A stretch of 64,000 bases of DNA from NCBI GenBank assembly GCA_965249005.1, contig CBDFLD010000021.1, forward strand, positions 186,001 to 250,000, in the 5' to 3' direction. The position numbers were made by a program, and so were the translations under genes. The notes beneath the pieces were generated by a model that saw only the letters and a program-made list of their open reading frames with translations, was not told the origin of the DNA and did no database searches. Below are positions 19,241 through 28,440 of this stretch, piece after piece. This DNA is from CBDFLD01 sp965249005 (lineage in GTDB: Bacteria > Acidobacteriota > UBA6911). The first letter of the stretch is position 1; each line of letters begins with the position of its first letter.

Positions 19241-19346
19241 GCGTCCGGGAACCCAAATCGCAGAACGTTGCAATAGTGAACGGCTTGTCCTTTGCGTCCG
19301 GGAAACTAAATTACGGAACGTTGCAATATTGAACCGCTTGTCCTTT
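19241..19346. repeat. 53-bp direct tandem repeat, two units
   Basis: Units 19241-19293 and 19294-19346 are both 53 bp and differ at eight positions. Each starts GCGTCCGGGAA and ends CTTGTCCTTT, with AACGTTGCAATA inside. The pair lies immediately upstream of the start codon of the RND exporter on the minus strand, so it may hold a duplicated promoter or operator. Confidence 0.85.
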
Positions 19347-19570
19347 GTTGGGGCAAAAGAAGAAGATTATAGCATCATCGAAGATGGATCCCAATGCTTC
19401 ACGAAGTCGTTCAAGTATGATTTTTGTTGATTCCCGTTGGACGGGGACGCTAGCATCGGAACAGACGTGAAGAACTAGCCAAAACCGCAGAGTGAAGTCG
19501 GTTGTAGTGCCCCTGTTTGTGAACGGGTCAACGTTTGCGTATCAGCGACGCCAAGAACCAGGGAGATGCG

Positions 19571-20752
19571 GTGTCTCGCTCTTATTGCTTTCTGATAACG
19601 CTCGTCCTTTGGGCTCCGATGTGCGGGGCCCAAATTCCTGAGAGCGCGCAAGAGGAAGCTCGCTTCGAGCTGACCAGGATGGGCATTGATTTCAGCGACG
19701 ACGCCTTTTTGCGCAGCGCCCAAAACGGCGACGTGCGCGCCATCCGGTTGTTTCTGGCGGCGGGTCAGTATCCGGACACTCGAAACTTAAACGGATCGAG
19801 TGCTCTGTTGTTGGCCTCCTGGAAGGGTCACGACCGAGTTGTCCAGTTGTTGATGAACAAGAATGTGGACGTGAACGCCAAGAACACGAATGGCTACCAG
19901 CCATTGATGGCGGCCGTCGTCGGCCGTCACGATTCCATTGTGCGGATCTTGTTGAGGGCCGGAGCGGCCGTGGACGCCAAGGACCGTTCGGGGCGGACGC
20001 CTCTGCTCCGCGCCTGCGATGGCGGAGTCCTCAATCTGGTGAAGGTTCTCTTGCGCGCGGGGGCCGATGTGAACGTTCGCCACAGGGAAGACGGAACGCC
20101 CTTGCATGTCTGCGCAGTTGGCGGCCACAAGGACATCGTCGTCCTCCTGCTCGACAATGGCGCCGATATCGAAGCAAAGAACCGGTACGGACATCGGCCG
20201 TTGACGAGTGCCGTGGTGGCTGCTCGCACAGACACGGTCGCACTCTTGCTGACGCACCGCGCCGCCATTGATGCTGAGGACGGAAAAAGGCGAACCGCAC
20301 TGTGGCACGCCACACGTAAGGGCTCGGGCGAAATCATCCGTTTGCTCTTGGAATTCCGTGCCGATCCGAACGCCGGGAGCGGCCAGGATGGATCCGTTTT
20401 GCACCTTGCCGCCGATCATGCGGGGCACAAAATCGTGGAGCTTCTGTTGGACCGCGGTGCCGACCCGAACGCGACCAATGGCTTCGGAGGAACGCCGCTG
20501 CATATTGCGGCGTACGATGGACGCAAGCGGATTCTGACATTGTTACTACAGCGGGGAGTATCGGTGAATCCGCAGACAAATCGTGGCCGCAGTCCTTTGA
20601 TCAGTGCTGTTCTGGGCGGCCATGCGGATGTCGTCGAAGGGTTACTGGCGCATGGTGCCGACAGGAGCCTGAAGGATCAGAAAGGAAGAACGGCCCTGGA
20701 TCACGCCCTTCAGCAGGAGTATTTCGATATTGTGCGACTGCTCGGAAAGTGA
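19571..20752 (+). CDS. exported ankyrin-repeat protein
   Basis: A 393-residue protein with a signal peptide (SYCFLITLVLWAPMCGA, cut near AQIP) and about ten ankyrin repeats of the GxTPLHxAAxxGHxxIVxLLLxxGADxNA type (for example GTPLHVCAVGGHKDIVVLLLDNGADIEAK). Ankyrin stacks bind other proteins; in bacteria they are often periplasmic. GTG 19571 is chosen because AGGGAGA lies six bases before it and the signal peptide then starts cleanly. The gene is monocistronic and convergent with the acylase gene, 77 bp apart. Confidence 0.88.
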   Translation: MSRSYCFLITLVLWAPMCGAQIPESAQEEARFELTRMGIDFSDDAFLRSAQNGDVRAIRLFLAAGQYPDTRNLNGSSALLLASWKGHDRVVQLLMNKNVDVNAKNTNGYQPLMAAVVGRHDSIVRILLRAGAAVDAKDRSGRTPLLRACDGGVLNLVKVLLRAGADVNVRHREDGTPLHVCAVGGHKDIVVLLLDNGADIEAKNRYGHRPLTSAVVAARTDTVALLLTHRAAIDAEDGKRRTALWHATRKGSGEIIRLLLEFRADPNAGSGQDGSVLHLAADHAGHKIVELLLDRGADPNATNGFGGTPLHIAAYDGRKRILTLLLQRGVSVNPQTNRGRSPLISAVLGGHADVVEGLLAHGADRSLKDQKGRTALDHALQQEYFDIVRLLGK

Positions 20753-20829
20753 TTTCAGATTCGCGCCTTGGATTGGGCTTCCGGCCAAAAAGCGCAGCCC
20801 CTGAGACCCTAGATACGCGGTCAAAAAGA

Positions 20830-23043
20830 TCAATTTCGGATCAGTTCCGTCCGGGACTCGACATGACCGGCAAGATCTTCCGGAAGCCACCAACTCGGTT
20901 TCAATTCTCTCGGGCTGAATAATTTTTCCGCTTGATCCCGGTAGTGAGGTGATCCCGGGCGGTCACTCTGGCCCAATGGGATGTAGATCCAGCTCTGCGG
21001 CGGGTCTGTCAGAAGCACTACCTGTGTCGCTGTCTGCCCTCTTTCGCCCCAGCGCGTCTTGTCTTCGCGCTCGGGACCGTACCCCATGCTCCTCAGGGTG
21101 GTGGTTCCTGCGGGACCACCACCGCCTTCCGCCGGCCACGATTGATCCCCCCGACCGACCCGATAGCGAGCGCCGTAGACAGCATCCAGGGAGCCGTGAT
21201 GGTCCACAAGACGCTTGACCGCCTTCGAGCAGGAACGAGTCATGGTTTCGAGTGTCGCGTCCGTTACCTCGATGGGGACGGGATCCTTCCCCTGAGTTAC
21301 CGCGTACCAATCATCGATACCCCTGGCAACGGTTTGCATCTGCTCCGGGCCCAGTGCCTCCAGCAATTGGTAGCGCCAGTAGTCGTACTTCAATGCGCCG
21401 GTGGAACCCGCCGACAGTGCGCCATCCCATTGGAGCAGGTCGTCCATCGCCAGCCTGAAATTCGCATCTCCACTGTAATGCTGACCGTACGTCTCGTCCG
21501 ATCGTCGAAGTGCATCGAGCCACCGCCCGGCACCGTACGGTCGGATGTCGTTGATATAGGTGATCGCTTCTTCGACGGTTACCGAGTCGTCGCCGGAAAG
21601 CAACTCTACAGCTCTGGCACCCCGCTGATTGGTCCAACCGTTCCGCGGCCCGTAGTCGAGGCTGCTGTAGATGTAGGGTTGGTGATCCTCGAGTCGAAAA
21701 GGACTGCCAACCATCATGGCGTCGGGCGGGATGTTGCAGTTCTGCATGTATCCTTGAGTGGGATTCAGCACCGAGAGAAGATCCGATGGCGGATGAATGC
21801 CTTGCCACTCGGTGGCCAAGGTCGACCCGTCGACCGGCACGGACCAGTCAAAGCCCTCGGGACGAATCGGAACCCGTCCTGTCCGTTGATAGTAGATGTT
21901 TCCGGACGTGTCGGCGACCATGATGTTTTGAGGAAAGATGGTCAGGGTCTCCGTCGCTTCGATCGCCGATTTGTAATCCTTCCCGAAGCTGAACAGATAC
22001 CAGGCATCGAGGGTGTTGGCGACGTCGGAGTACGCAATTTTGGCCGCCCACGCTTTTCCCTCTTGTTCGGCGACGATGGGACCGTGGTGCGAGAACCAGA
22101 GGGTGTCTTTCTGAGGTTCCGAGTCCTTGATACTCAATACGACATCTCGACTGGTCATTCTTTTCCAGTGGCCGTCGTAGGAATATTGACGAGGATCATC
22201 CGGCTTCAACTCGAGCGCGTAAATATCGGCCGTGTCCGGACCTCCGGTGGTCATGGCCCAGGCCAAATGGCGGTTGTGACCGACACCAATGTATGGAATG
22301 CCGGCCAGCGTGACGCCGCTGCCCTCGAGCTCGGCCGCATGAATACGGAACTCCCAAAAACGTGAAGGACCATGCCAGGAAAGGTGGGGATCGATGGCCA
22401 GAATGGCCGCTCCGCCAGCGCTTCGTGAGGGAGAAATGGCGAACTGGTTCGATCCCCGCAGATCCGGTTCGAAGCCCGGTCGGATCCCCCCTCGGCGCAG
22501 ATCTTCGTACGCTTCGTCAATGGACCAGTTGTACAAGAAAAGGCGCAAGAACGCGCTTATCATGAACGGGTCGACCCTGCGTTCGCCCCACCACGAAGGA
22601 ACATCGCCGGGATGTTTTGCATAAAAGGCGTTGATGCCGGCCGAAAACGCCTCCAAGTGCTGGCGCAATTCTGCACGAAGCTCTCCGTGGCTTCTCCTCG
22701 ATAGGCCATAGTTGTCCCACATATGAGCTCGCAGATCGACTTGCACACCGGGGGCGCCGACGACTTTCGCGTACTCGCCGATAGCCATCATGAAGTTTTC
22801 CAACAATTGCTGTGGACGATCCTCCGCTTGTGCGTAGCCCATCGCATAGAGCCCATCAGAGACCGTCGGCGCGTAAATATGTGCGACGCCCCAGGTATCT
22901 CTGTAGACCACAGTTTTGCCTGCATCGATTCCTGCGCCGGGCAACTCCGATGGGGACTGACACGAGGTCAAAACGGCCACGATGGATAGCGCTGCGGCAC
23001 ACAGGCTCAAGAAATTCGATAAGGCGAACGTCGTCCGCTTCAT
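20830..23043 (-). CDS. penicillin-acylase-family Ntn hydrolase lipoprotein
   Basis: A 737-residue Ntn-hydrolase precursor. The signal ends in a lipobox (LSIVAVLTSC, Cys28). The alpha-chain region holds the typical VYRDTWGVAHIYA and QAEDR blocks. Autocleavage is expected before Ser198 in RGSNQF, which becomes the beta-chain N-terminal nucleophile, followed by AILAIDPHLSW and GVGHNRHLAWAMTT. The family hydrolyses amide bonds in penicillins, acyl-homoserine lactones or other acylated amines; the natural substrate is not known here. ATG 23043 has GAGGAG upstream. The frame extends 30 codons further, but without a signal. Confidence 0.9.
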   Translation of the reverse strand: MKRTTFALSNFLSLCAAALSIVAVLTSCQSPSELPGAGIDAGKTVVYRDTWGVAHIYAPTVSDGLYAMGYAQAEDRPQQLLENFMMAIGEYAKVVGAPGVQVDLRAHMWDNYGLSRRSHGELRAELRQHLEAFSAGINAFYAKHPGDVPSWWGERRVDPFMISAFLRLFLYNWSIDEAYEDLRRGGIRPGFEPDLRGSNQFAISPSRSAGGAAILAIDPHLSWHGPSRFWEFRIHAAELEGSGVTLAGIPYIGVGHNRHLAWAMTTGGPDTADIYALELKPDDPRQYSYDGHWKRMTSRDVVLSIKDSEPQKDTLWFSHHGPIVAEQEGKAWAAKIAYSDVANTLDAWYLFSFGKDYKSAIEATETLTIFPQNIMVADTSGNIYYQRTGRVPIRPEGFDWSVPVDGSTLATEWQGIHPPSDLLSVLNPTQGYMQNCNIPPDAMMVGSPFRLEDHQPYIYSSLDYGPRNGWTNQRGARAVELLSGDDSVTVEEAITYINDIRPYGAGRWLDALRRSDETYGQHYSGDANFRLAMDDLLQWDGALSAGSTGALKYDYWRYQLLEALGPEQMQTVARGIDDWYAVTQGKDPVPIEVTDATLETMTRSCSKAVKRLVDHHGSLDAVYGARYRVGRGDQSWPAEGGGGPAGTTTLRSMGYGPEREDKTRWGERGQTATQVVLLTDPPQSWIYIPLGQSDRPGSPHYRDQAEKLFSPRELKPSWWLPEDLAGHVESRTELIRN

Positions 23044-23677
23044 TCCGACTCCTCGCAGGTTTGTCGACGTCTGTCGTGGTCGAAGGCTTTTCGTAGGGAT
23101 TGTACCGGAATAGCAGTCCCGGACTGTAGGCATTTCTTGTCCGGTAGCGGCAATAGCCAGTAGGCCCGCCAGATCGGCATCGATCAGTATTCGAACCCCA
23201 AACCGGGCGCGCCATGGAAGTGAGGACTACTCAACCGGGAGTTCAGTTCTGCACAGGAAATCACATGCAAAGTGTTCCCGGAAAAGGGGGCGTCCTATTG
23301 CAACGCGCGCGCGGGATTCTGTCTGGAGACGCAACATTTTCCTGACTCTCCTAACCAACCTCAGTTTCCATGTGCCATCCTGAGGCCCAAGCAGCGTTAT
23401 CGGCATCAAACCGTGTTCCGATTTTTCGCTCGAAACCCTTGGCTGGCGGGTGCCGGGGCCGTCAGGGCCCAAAAAAAACAATTGAAACGGCCTAGCCAAA
23501 GAGATACCCTTAGACTGTTCTGCCGTTACTGTTCTGCGTTGACCTGTCCTCGAAAGGATAGGGCCGGAAGCGTGCGCAAAGCGTTCGTTGATGGCGGTTA
23601 TTGTGTTCTGCGTTATTGTGTTCTGGTTGTACGTGGCCTCGCCTGATCTACTTTTTTTGTGTTTTGAGACGATTTCG
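23044..23677 (+). other. 630-bp intergenic region between divergent genes
   Basis: This lies between the acylase (minus) and the cohesin-type gene (plus), so it should hold both promoters. It contains a direct repeat of GTTATTGTGTTCTG at about 23597-23630, a hairpin CCTGTCCT-CGAA-AGGATAGG near 23548, and an A8 run near 23470. A 227-residue minus-strand frame across it has no family resemblance and was not accepted. Confidence 0.4.
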
Positions 23678-25174
23678 ATGAAGCTGTATTCTTCCAGCGC
23701 GACAAGGCCGAAGCCCGACAGAAGGTATTGCGGCCACATGGGCGGCTTCGTCTTTGTCACGGTTTTGGCCGGCGCCGTTGCTTGCTGTCTTTTTCTTCCC
23801 GAGCGAAGTGAGGCGCAGGTACTTTCGGTCGGCCACGATGCGGATGTCGCGGGCGCCAGCGTGGATATTCCGATCACGTTCACGGCCGGGGTGACGACGG
23901 TAAGCGCCATTCAGTTCGATCTTCGCTTCGCGGGCGTCCTCGCGTACAACTCGATCCAAACAGGATACGCAGCCACTGCGGTGGGCAAGACGGCGCACGC
24001 CGGTTCGGTGGCCGGTGGCGTGCGCGTCGTCGTCTACGGTTTGAATTGGACTGCGCTCGGATCGGGGCTCGTTGCGGTCATCCGACTCGACACCGACACG
24101 GGTGGGGTTCCCCAGAGCGTACCGCTGTCTCTGTCGGTGGTGGAAGTGTCGAGCCCGGACGCCGACGGCATTTTCGTGACCCGGATCGACGGGAGCGCCG
24201 CGATCAACGCTCCCGGAAATCTGGACACGAAGCCGCCGACGATTTCCGACGTGAGCGTGAGTGATATCACCGAGGTCTCTGCGACCGTTGCGTGGGCGAC
24301 GGATGAGCTAGCAGATTCGAAAGTCGAGTACGGGACGACGAGCGCATATGGGGACTCACGGACAAGCAGCGTTCTGGAGGCCGCCCATTCGGTGAGTCTG
24401 TCGGGGCTTTCCCCGGGTAAGCTCTATAATTTTCGGGTGAAGAGTAAAGATGACGCGAACAATCAAGCAGTGTCGGGGAATTTCACCTTTGCAACCCGGG
24501 AACCGGAGTTCGACCCGAAAATCAGCCTATCGCTTCCGCTGCTCCAATCCAACGATTCTTCGGAGGTGGGAACGGATCTGGAAATCCATACCGGAGTGGC
24601 GGTCACAAACCTGGATAGTCGCTCCGCCAGCTTGACGTTTACGGCTTTGGACGAAGAGGGAATCCTGATCGAAGAACCCGGTGTCGCAAACCCTGTCGCG
24701 TACTCTCTGATCGCGGGCGGCCAGCTGCCAATTGTGGACAGCGAGCTTTTTGGCGATCTCGTGGATCAGAACGCTGTCCGCTGGATCAAGGTTCAGAGCT
24801 CGGCTGAGAATGTCACTGGGTTTTTTCTCATGTTCGATAGCCGCGAGACGGTTTTGGATGGAGCCGATCTCTCGCCGACGCCGATCCGTGATTTTGTTTT
24901 TTCTGAGATCGAAGATGGCGGTTTCACGAGCGTCCATATTGCCAATCCTGGTGTCACGATTGCCTCCCTGAGGTTCGACCTTGTGAGGTCCGACGGGACA
25001 ATTCGTGCGAGTGTCGGACGAACCCTTGGAGCGAACGGAGCGATACGAGCGGACGTCTTTGCCGATCTTTTTCCCGGCGTGGCGACGCAGCGTTCAGACT
25101 ACATCCGGGTGACTTCCGACACCGCGGTCCTTCCCTTCGAGCTCGCAAACCGTCCGCGTATGTTCAGGGTCTGA
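23678..25174 (+). CDS. cohesin-domain surface protein, N-terminal part (frameshifted)
   Basis: A signal peptide (FVFVTVLAGAVACCLFLP, cut near SEA-Q) is followed at about residues 48-185 by a cohesin-like beta domain (VDIPITFTAGVTTVSAIQFDLRF ... LGSGLVAVIRL), then a fibronectin-III-like domain (SATVAWATDELADSKVEYG; LSGLSPGKLYNFRVKS), then the first two units of a ~100-residue beta repeat also found in the PQQ-type dehydrogenase at 52716. The frame ends at a TGA at 25172, but the repeat module continues in another frame at once (YVQGLNGQDATAGGT), so a one-base loss near 25160 has split the gene, or the assembly has an error. Cohesin domains bind dockerins, and the next gene carries one. ATG 23678 is the best start. 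Confidence 0.75.
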   Translation: MKLYSSSATRPKPDRRYCGHMGGFVFVTVLAGAVACCLFLPERSEAQVLSVGHDADVAGASVDIPITFTAGVTTVSAIQFDLRFAGVLAYNSIQTGYAATAVGKTAHAGSVAGGVRVVVYGLNWTALGSGLVAVIRLDTDTGGVPQSVPLSLSVVEVSSPDADGIFVTRIDGSAAINAPGNLDTKPPTISDVSVSDITEVSATVAWATDELADSKVEYGTTSAYGDSRTSSVLEAAHSVSLSGLSPGKLYNFRVKSKDDANNQAVSGNFTFATREPEFDPKISLSLPLLQSNDSSEVGTDLEIHTGVAVTNLDSRSASLTFTALDEEGILIEEPGVANPVAYSLIAGGQLPIVDSELFGDLVDQNAVRWIKVQSSAENVTGFFLMFDSRETVLDGADLSPTPIRDFVFSEIEDGGFTSVHIANPGVTIASLRFDLVRSDGTIRASVGRTLGANGAIRADVFADLFPGVATQRSDYIRVTSDTAVLPFELANRPRMFRV

Positions 25175-25224
25175 ATGGGCAGGACGCAACCGCAGGTGGG
25201 ACGACGCTGTACAGCCCTCAGTAC

Positions 25225-25869
25225 GTGGTGGGCGGCACCTGGCGATCGACGCTTTCGATTGTGAGCCTGGACCCGATACCCGGTTCGATCGCCTTGAGAC
25301 TTATCAGAGACGATGGAACGCAGGTCGGGGAGCCCCGACAACTGGAGATCGCCGGCCACGGCAAGATCTACATAGATGACCAAGCGTTCTTTCAGCTCGA
25401 TGCTGAAGCTGTGGGTGGCGACGAGCTCACGGAAGGCTATGTAGAAATTGTCAGTAATGGAATCGCGTTGGTGGGAAACGTCACCTTTGGGGACCCACTG
25501 GGCGAAAGGTTCTCCTCTTCGATTCCGTTGGTTTCGAGGCGGCATGAAAGGCTCCTGTTCAGCCAGGTTGCGTTGAACGAGGTTTACTTTACCGGCATCG
25601 CCATGCTGAATCCTACGACTGCCAACGCCACCGTCACGGTGGATGTTTTCAGTGACACCGGCGTTCTCGACTATTCGACCACGGAGGTAATTCTGGCCGG
25701 ACGGCGAAAGGCGAGCCTGCTAACGGAGATATTCCCTCAGATGGCGGGCACGAGTCGAACCTCCGGATATATCCAGCTTCGATCCGACGTGCCCATCGCA
25801 AGCTTTTCTTTGTTCGGCACCCACGACTTGTCGGTGTTGTCGGCGGTTCCGGCGCAGGTACTTCCATGA
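25225..25869 (+). CDS. surface repeat protein, C-terminal part of the split cohesin gene
   Basis: A 214-residue frame encoding the last two units of the four-unit module (LSIVSLDPIPGSIALRLI ... GHGKIYIDDQAFF; GIAMLNPTTANATVTVDVF ... LSVLSAVPAQVLP). The homologous stretch of the dehydrogenase at 52716 runs unbroken through the junction, so this is almost certainly the tail of the upstream cohesin gene. The GTG at 25225 is only the first possible start and lacks a signal peptide. Its stop overlaps the ATG of the dockerin gene (ATGA), showing one operon. Confidence 0.75.
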   Translation: MVGGTWRSTLSIVSLDPIPGSIALRLIRDDGTQVGEPRQLEIAGHGKIYIDDQAFFQLDAEAVGGDELTEGYVEIVSNGIALVGNVTFGDPLGERFSSSIPLVSRRHERLLFSQVALNEVYFTGIAMLNPTTANATVTVDVFSDTGVLDYSTTEVILAGRRKASLLTEIFPQMAGTSRTSGYIQLRSDVPIASFSLFGTHDLSVLSAVPAQVLP

Positions 25870-26441
25870 GTAAAGTCCAGGCAAGAAACGACTCGCAGAC
25901 AGGGAGGGCAACCCGCCTAGCGGCACCCATTCCGGCCGAAACGAGGAGACTTGGAAATGGCGTGCGCTGGATCACAGGGGCTATCCTGGGAGCCATTCTG
26001 CTCTCTGCCGGCACAGCCCCGGCGCTAGAAATCACGCTCCTGTGGCAGAGGAATCCCGAAGGAAACATTATCGAGTATCTGGTTCACTATGGGAATCAGT
26101 CGGGCATCTATACGACGAAGGTGTCGGCTGGAACCCAGACAAGTCACACGCTGACCGTTTCCCAGCCGGGGGTGTACTACTTCGCCGTGACTGCGGTCAA
26201 TGAGCTCAACCAGGAAAGCGATTACTCGAATGAAGTGTTTACCGCCGTGTCGGCGAACGCACCTTGCGACGTCAACGGAGATGGGACTCTGAGCGCCGGA
26301 GACGTAAATCTCCTGATTGAGGTGATACTGGAGCAGGAGCTCTGTCCGGGGGATTGCGACATCAACGGCGACTCCAAGACCAACATCCTAGATCTGCAAT
26401 TGCTCGGTAACGTTGTCCTTGGCAGAAATACCTGTCCATGA
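25866..26441 (+). CDS. dockerin-domain exported protein with FN3-like domain
   Basis: A 191-residue protein. A long basic N-region precedes a hydrophobic signal or anchor (WITGAILGAILLSAG). Residues about 55-125 form a fibronectin-III-like domain (NIIEYLVHYGNQSGIYTTK; VYYFAVTAVNELNQESDYSNE). The C-terminal 59 residues are a type I dockerin: two Ca-binding loops, DVNGDGTLSAGD and DINGDSKTNILD, each followed by a helix. It overlaps the cohesin gene by four bases, so the two proteins are made together and may bind each other outside the cell. Confidence 0.85.
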   Translation: MSKVQARNDSQTGRATRLAAPIPAETRRLGNGVRWITGAILGAILLSAGTAPALEITLLWQRNPEGNIIEYLVHYGNQSGIYTTKVSAGTQTSHTLTVSQPGVYYFAVTAVNELNQESDYSNEVFTAVSANAPCDVNGDGTLSAGDVNLLIEVILEQELCPGDCDINGDSKTNILDLQLLGNVVLGRNTCP

Positions 26442-26529
26442 GTGACGGATCAACGATCCAGTTGCTCCCTCCTGCTCGCTGGCTCGACCTCGACTCCGGG
26501 CGCGCCGCTCAGCTCCGGTACTCATGCCC

Positions 26530-27447
26530 TCAAAAAACCCGCCGAGGTATCTCGTTCAGCCCGTAGTACTGATGTTCGATCCGGTCTGCAAAGACCTTGA
26601 CGATACGTAAACCCGATGGATCCTCGCCCAGTGGTTTCCCGACGGGACCAGTCGTAATCATCTCGAGATCTCCATCTCGCCCGTGGCTGTTTCGGTGGTA
26701 GTGCCCGGCCATTACGGTACGCACCCCGTACTTACGAAACAACTCCAGATAAACGAGACGCCGCTCGAGCGGAATATTGAAGTACTGATCCGGCTCGTTT
26801 GGTTGCTCCAAAAAGAAGGAATGGTGCAGGAAAACGATGATGTGCCGAAAGTGCCCATCTTGGGCATCCAGAAGCTCCTTCTGCAGCCAGGACAGCTGAT
26901 CTTGGTATTCTCCTGGAACGCGATTCGGACGATGAATCACGGTGGAGTTTAGAACGATACCCAGGACGCCACGTTGTGCAAAGGAATACTGGTCGTCCCC
27001 AATCGTGTCCCGGTAGAGCCGAAGGCTCTCTGCCGTGGGTTCTGGTTCGACGTCGTGGTTTCCGGATACGAGATAGAGCGGGATCTCCTTGTTCAACAAG
27101 TTGCAAATCCGCAAGAACTCCTCGCGCTGGGCCGGGTCTCCCGGTTTATTGATCAGATCTCCGCAGATGATTACAAACGCGGGCTGCAATCGATTGGCTT
27201 CTGCCATCGCTTTTTCAAAAAGCTCGGTTTCCTGTTCAAAGCCCTGATTGTCCGTGAGCATGCCGATTTGCGTATCGGCCATCTGAATGAAGAAGAAGGG
27301 TTGTTGGGTGTCGCGGCTCCTGCTGCACGCTGTCGACGCTGTCGAAACCATCGCAACCATCGCAACCATCGCTACGATCGTTGCCGAGACAAGGGCGAGT
27401 TGGACAAGGGTCCCCGGGAAGACGCACAAACGTGTAAGACGTCTCAT
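26530..27447 (-). CDS. calcineurin-like metallophosphoesterase lipoprotein
   Basis: A 305-residue exported phosphoesterase. The signal contains a tandem AMVAMVAMV from three 9-bp repeats and ends in a lipobox (STAC). Metal-binding motifs in order: QMADTQIG, ICGDLINKPGD, VSGNHD, FLHHSFF and AGHYHRNSHG. Its layout resembles CPPED1-type phosphatases, which hydrolyse phosphomonoesters or diesters using two metal ions. The substrate is unknown. It is convergent with the dockerin gene and divergent from the crotonase gene. Confidence 0.9.
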   Translation of the reverse strand: MRRLTRLCVFPGTLVQLALVSATIVAMVAMVAMVSTASTACSRSRDTQQPFFFIQMADTQIGMLTDNQGFEQETELFEKAMAEANRLQPAFVIICGDLINKPGDPAQREEFLRICNLLNKEIPLYLVSGNHDVEPEPTAESLRLYRDTIGDDQYSFAQRGVLGIVLNSTVIHRPNRVPGEYQDQLSWLQKELLDAQDGHFRHIIVFLHHSFFLEQPNEPDQYFNIPLERRLVYLELFRKYGVRTVMAGHYHRNSHGRDGDLEMITTGPVGKPLGEDPSGLRIVKVFADRIEHQYYGLNEIPRRVF

Positions 27448-27663
27448 TATGAAACTCTCGCTCGAGAGAAATCGCTTAGCTTGCGTGATGCCGTGCCCTT
27501 TATCGCAGATGCCGGCATAATGAGCAAGTCGAAGCCCTGGCGTTCGAGCGCCAAGAACTGTAGATTACATCCATTACAGAAACTGGAAGCATCAAGCGGC
27601 GAACCAGCATGCACCGTGACCTTTGGGCGAAGCGAAAGTTACATAAAGAGGAGGATACTCATA

Positions 27664-28440
27664 ATGGAAGCGGAACATATTAAAACTGAAGTGAAGGATT
27701 TTGTTGCTCGTGTGACCATGGATCGTCCGCCGGTCAACGCCGTGAATGCCCAGTTTTACGACGAGGTCATGCTGGCCTTTGATATCCTCAGCGACCGTGA
27801 AGATGTGCGCGTCGCGGTTTTGACCGGAGCGGGCCGGACCTTTTGCGCCGGTTACGACATCAAGGAGGGAGCCAGCCTCAAGCCAAAGCCAGGGGATTAT
27901 TGGCAAACGAGCCGCCGCGCGAGGGAAGCGATGCATTCGATCCGCGAGTGCACGGTTCCTGTGATTGGGGCGATCAACGGGGCGGCGCTGGGCGCGGGTC
28001 TGGCGATCGCCGCATCTTGTGACATCCTTTATGCGTCGGAGCATGCCTCGTTCGGACTGCCCGAAGTCAATGTCGGACTGCTTGGGGGAAGCCGCCATCT
28101 AATGAACTTGTTTTCTCACTCGAAGGTGAGGCGCATGTTTTTTACCGGGGATCGTGTGGGAGGAGAGGAGCTTCACCGGCTTGGGATCGTCGAAGAGTGT
28201 GTTCCTGCCGGCGAACTGATGGAGCGGGTGCAATCTCTCGCCGAAGAGATTGCCGCCAAGAGTCCGGTGGCGATACGTCTCGCAAAGCACTCCCTGAACA
28301 CGATCGAGACGATGAGTCTTCGAGATGGATACCGGTTCGAGCAGAATATGACCAGGGAGTTGGTGAAGCATCCGGACTCGAGAGAAGCGATGCGGGCCTT
28401 CGTGGAGAAAAGGCCGCCAGCGTTCGGAGGAAGTTCATGA
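27664..28440 (+). CDS. enoyl-CoA hydratase/isomerase (crotonase) family protein
   Basis: A 258-residue crotonase. The oxyanion-hole segments FCAGYDIKE and GAINGAALGAG are present, as is the second acidic position in FGLPEVNVG. The first catalytic Glu of true hydratases (in the GGGCELA segment) is replaced (GAGLAIAASCD), so it may be an isomerase, lyase or other crotonase rather than a water-adding enzyme. ATG 27664 has GAGGAGG upstream; the frame is open far upstream but with no coding character. It overlaps the next gene by ATGA, suggesting the two proteins act in one catabolic route. Confidence 0.9.
   Translation: MEAEHIKTEVKDFVARVTMDRPPVNAVNAQFYDEVMLAFDILSDREDVRVAVLTGAGRTFCAGYDIKEGASLKPKPGDYWQTSRRAREAMHSIRECTVPVIGAINGAALGAGLAIAASCDILYASEHASFGLPEVNVGLLGGSRHLMNLFSHSKVRRMFFTGDRVGGEELHRLGIVEECVPAGELMERVQSLAEEIAAKSPVAIRLAKHSLNTIETMSLRDGYRFEQNMTRELVKHPDSREAMRAFVEKRPPAFGGSS

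Noticed and set aside
23227..23910. 227-residue minus-strand frame before the cohesin gene
   Set aside because: Low-complexity composition without motifs, overlapping a clear signal peptide on the other strand.
27340..27375. Short CATCGCAAC tandem as a CRISPR or regulatory repeat
   Set aside because: It is a 9-bp coding repeat within the signal peptide of the phosphoesterase.
26974..27663. N-terminal extension of the crotonase frame
   Set aside because: It is antisense to the phosphoesterase; the ribosome site and conserved start are at 27664.
28197..28436. N-terminal extension of the enolase-type frame
   Set aside because: Overlaps the crotonase in another frame; the family N-terminus begins at 28437.
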